DNA from: Candidatus Zixiibacteriota bacterium
GTDB lineage: Bacteria; Zixibacteria; MSB-5A5; RBG-16-43-9
Length of the DNA stretch: 14,547 bases
Reading direction: 5' to 3'
NCBI GenBank assembly: GCA_029858245.1
Contig: JAOUFL010000026.1
Location: 1-14,547, forward strand
Under the pieces are notes generated by a model. It was not told the DNA's origin. It did no database searches and saw only the letters and a program-made list of their open reading frames with translations. This document shows, piece after piece, positions 14,367-14,547 of the stretch. Positions within the stretch are counted from its first letter, which is position 1, and every line of letters begins with the position of its first letter. The position numbers and the translations under genes are program-made.

Positions 14367-14394
14367 ACTATATTTTCCAACTTTCTAATTACAA
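14367..14394 (-). promoter_or_regulatory. Probable deo operon promoter
   Basis: On the minus strand TTGTAA (14394-14389) and TATAGT (14372-14367) are 16 bp apart. The predicted start near 14360 leaves a leader of about 14 nt before the deoB ATG, with no Shine-Dalgarno sequence in it. Confidence 0.4.
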
Positions 14395-14400
14395 TATGCC

Positions 14401-14419
14401 AGAGCTTTTAATATGCTCT
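14401..14419. promoter_or_regulatory. Inverted repeat next to the deo promoter, possible operator
   Basis: AGAGC (14401-14405) and GCTCT (14415-14419) face each other with 9 bp between, just upstream of the proposed -35 box and 21 bp after the stop of the upstream gene. It could be a regulator site or a remnant terminator; on the minus strand no T-run follows. Short arms, so weak. Confidence 0.25.
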
Positions 14420-14440
14420 TTTCCTTCTTATATCTATTAT

Positions 14441-14547
14441 CTATTTCAAAAACTTCCAGGTTTCCAGCATTTTAGAAAATTCCTTTTCACACAATTCAAA
14501 ATAATCTTTTTCTCCGGCAAGCTGTATGATATAAAGGTTGATTCCCT
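14441..14547 (-). CDS. C-terminal end of an unidentified protein
   Basis: The final 34 codons of a minus-strand gene that enters from the right edge and stops at TAG (14441-14443). The tail reads as an amphipathic end: LYIIQLAGEKDYFELCEKEF, then a helix finishing ETWKFLK. A strand followed by an acidic helix ending in aromatic residues is reminiscent of PsbP/DcrB-like secreted proteins, but 34 residues are too few to assign a family. It is separated from deoB by about 95 bp containing the deo promoter, so it is probably a separate unit. Confidence 0.5.
   Translation of the reverse strand, partial: GINLYIIQLAGEKDYFELCEKEFSKMLETWKFLK

Overview
The window looks like part of the chromosome of a diderm (Gram-negative-type) bacterium with moderately AT-rich DNA. 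The diderm call rests on a PorV/PorQ-like outer-membrane barrel protein and a two-domain PpiC/SurA-type lipoprotein. The barrel family is common in the Bacteroidetes/FCB group and related candidate phyla, so an uncultured lineage of that kind is plausible, but the sequence seen here does not fix the taxonomy. Every convincing gene lies on the minus strand, so the layout below reads from high to low coordinates.

14547-10720: the tail of an unrecognised gene, then a probable promoter and a tight four-gene operon for pyrimidine deoxynucleoside salvage, deoB - cdd - deoC - deoA/pdp. Together they would deaminate (deoxy)cytidine, phosphorolyse deoxyuridine/thymidine, isomerise deoxyribose-1-phosphate and split deoxyribose-5-phosphate into acetaldehyde and glyceraldehyde-3-phosphate. 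10719-10283 has no gene. It is very AT-rich except for a compact GC-rich palindromic element preceded by a promoter-like sequence on the plus strand. 10282-6836 is a full-length dnaE (replicative polymerase III alpha) with an intact-looking PHP domain.

6835-6417 and 5288-5003 are intergenic arrays of perfect or near-perfect palindromes. They bracket one gene, 6416-5289, which encodes an unrecognised exported protein of 375 residues with a probable internal duplication. A 27-bp unit (24/27 identical) occurs in direct orientation on both sides of that gene.

5002-3322: an ArsP/SO_0444-type permease followed by an exported thioredoxin-fold protein with a WCGYC site, then a weak terminator-like hairpin. 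3114-416: the porV/porQ-like gene, starting almost on top of a good promoter, followed 23 bp later by the PpiC lipoprotein gene; these two probably form an envelope-biogenesis operon. 239-1: the start of a diacylglycerol/polyprenol kinase-like membrane protein gene that runs off the window.

The operons are ordinary core or metabolic modules. The unusual material is in the gaps: palindrome arrays whose two arms change together, a repeat-bracketed unknown gene, a candidate structured element upstream of dnaE, and transcription-unit heads that lack Shine-Dalgarno sequences while internal genes have good ones.
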